Origin: Eupeodes corollae
Taxonomy: Eukaryota; Arthropoda; Insecta; Diptera; Syrphidae
NCBI RefSeq assembly: GCF_945859685.1
Contig: NC_079148.1
Span: forward strand, 53,206,421 to 53,270,420
Direction of reading: 5' to 3'
Length of the DNA: 64,000 nt
Part shown: piece by piece, positions 62,431 through 64,000 of the stretch
Layout of the letters: the number at the start of each line of letters is the position of its first letter
Position numbering within the stretch: position 1 is the stretch's first letter
Program-made: the position numbers and the translations under genes
Notes under the pieces: generated by a model
Seen by the model: the letters and a program-made list of their open reading frames with translations, nothing else
What the model was told of the DNA's origin: nothing
Database searches by the model: none

Positions 62431-64000
62431 TTGCTCCTGTAGGCTAAGAGTATGTTTAAAAAAGTACATATATTAGATTTAAAAATACACCTGTAAAATA
62501 AGTTTGTCTTCAAAGATATAAATGCCAATATGTACAATTGTACATAATGAAAACCATAGTACTCTCATGAGCAGAAACTTTTAGGGCGACCAGTACATGA
62601 AGCCGAGTCGTTGGCGTGGCGTTAGTATTGAAAGTGGAGAAATTCAGAGGGAGCGAGAGAAAAATATTATTTCTATTTACATAAGCAGCCAGCAGAATAA
62701 GGGAGATAATTAATTTTCGACCCAAAAAGTCTACAAAATTTCCTTCATTCTATTTGAGTCTATCCTTGTATATATTTTCACATAAAGAGCTTCCATATGA
62801 AGGTTCATGAATTTGTTTTTCTTTTATTTATATCAATGCGCTTTATATAAAAAACAAAATGGCTTAATATTGTATCTAATAAGGGGATGAAACAAACTTT
62901 TGCATGCTTACGTCAGCTGTTTAGGATCTTTTACCGATATTTGTTTTTATTTACAATCATAAGTCTGCTTTTACTCGGGTAGGATCTTTGTATATGAAAA
63001 ATGGTGTCTATCATGTATAAAGCTACGATGCGATTCATATAGATTCAACTTGTTCCTTCAAAGCGTTTTTCCTTTAGGTTTAGATAGCTTTATTGTAATT
63101 TCATATTAAAAGAACCAGGATGGAAAACAAATAAGATATGAAAGAGGCAGACCTTGAATGTTTAAATTGTAAAGCGATCGCCTATTGTTTGTGTGGTTAG
63201 GTAGCAGGTAGATGTCTAAAACGAATAAAGAATAGTTCATTGGAAAGCTTAGCTTTATGCAGAAAGATAGATAAGGACATGTTTATTATGATAATGAAAG
63301 AATTTTATTGGTAGCAAAACTTGTGCTAAGTATTTATTCTTTTATATAGACTAAGGAAAGTTAAATATGTGTGAAAAAACCTTATTCGTAAAGAATAATA
63401 TTTTAAAATCACATATACAAAGTTACCAAGATATTACTTCTTGATAGACACTTTAAAATAGATTGTTTATTAAATATATCATATAAATGTGTACCAAATG
63501 CATTAATTTGGATGAAAGATAGGAATGTAATTACAATTTTGTCAAAATAATGCGCTCTTTCGGGCTCATGCACAGTTAAAATAATTTAAAAAAAAGTATT
63601 TTAAGATTCAAAATTTTACCTGAAAAATAAGTTTGTCTTCAAAAATTTGAATGCCATTTTATTAATCAAAAAACAGTTGATTTTTTTAAATTTTTATTTT
63701 GAAAATCGTTAGAGCGGTTTTTTTTAAATTAATTTTTTATATATAAAATTTTCCAATTTTGTTCTAAAAATATTTTTGGAATGCAGTTGTTTAGTGATTG
63801 TAAATATACGTCTTACGTTTGAATTTCGTAAAAAATTGTTGACCCGTTTTTGAGATATAGAGTTTTGAAAAATAAAAATTCAATATTTTTTTAAAAATCA
63901 AAAAAATAAAAAATTGCACTTTTGTTAAACAGATATTGTTAAGGCAATATAGGAGCTTATTCAGAAAAAAAAATTATTAAAATCAGTTCATAAGTTGCTG
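62431..64000. other. Intron-like non-coding DNA
   Basis: AT-rich. The phrase ACCTGAAAAATAAGTTTGTCTTC near 63619 resembles 62490-62513, a short dispersed direct repeat. No gene was recognised before the window end. Confidence 0.5.

Overview
The window looks like AT-rich, intron-scale DNA from a dipteran (fly) genome. The bases for this are the transposon families present (Tc1-like, DDE_3-type IS630/Tc1/mariner-like, CR1/jockey-like, RTE-like and I/LOA-like LINEs, a tRNA-derived SINE, Helitron/HINE-like repeats), the GT-AG exon near the right end, and abundant short TATGTA/TACCTA motifs. No bacterial-type genes, operons, rRNA genes, CRISPR arrays or stand-alone tRNA genes are visible.

The only well-supported host coding sequence is one internal exon at 61289-61540 (+). 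It has a clean acceptor and donor, and it encodes a Gly/Ser-rich stretch followed by a conserved-looking segment ending HTPHYSPYSPSR. From memory this resembles the intracellular region just before the membrane span of insect teneurin Ten-a; this was not verified. If so, most of the window is probably a very large 5' intron or the upstream region of that gene. Three other short stretches (4764-4878, 47081-47280, 45645-45735) look weakly coding and may be small alternative or non-conserved exons.

Layout. 1-3331 is the end of a Tc1-like element plus flank; it is a near copy of 14257-17563 and stops at a 200-N assembly gap. 9.2-9.7 kb is a DDE_3-type transposase relic. 11.6-14.6 kb is a full-length but dead Tc1-like element, split by a HINE-like repeat. 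18.5-20.4 kb is a CR1/jockey-like LINE. 22.4-24.2 kb is an RTE-like LINE with a CR1-like 3' fragment nested in it. 27.8-29.1 kb is HINE copy 2, followed by a SINE fragment. 31.6-33.9 and 36.3-37.9 kb are I/LOA-like LINEs with RNase H. 40.3-43.0 kb holds two DDE_3-type transposase relics head to head, one with HINE copy 3 inside it. 48.3-49.7 kb is HINE copy 4 (minus strand) with an intact SINE inside. 50.4 kb is an RTE 3' scrap. 58.4-60.0 kb is HINE copy 5. 61.3-61.5 kb is the host exon, and 62.0-62.4 kb is another DDE_3-type relic.

The most interesting content is repeat biology. One family of five copies has HINE/Helentron-like ends and carries an internal array of satellite-like units of about 173 bp. 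A tRNA-derived SINE shares its 3' tail with the RTE-like LINE, which suggests a SINE-LINE partnership. The nested insertions allow relative dating. No gene system that is clearly new was found.
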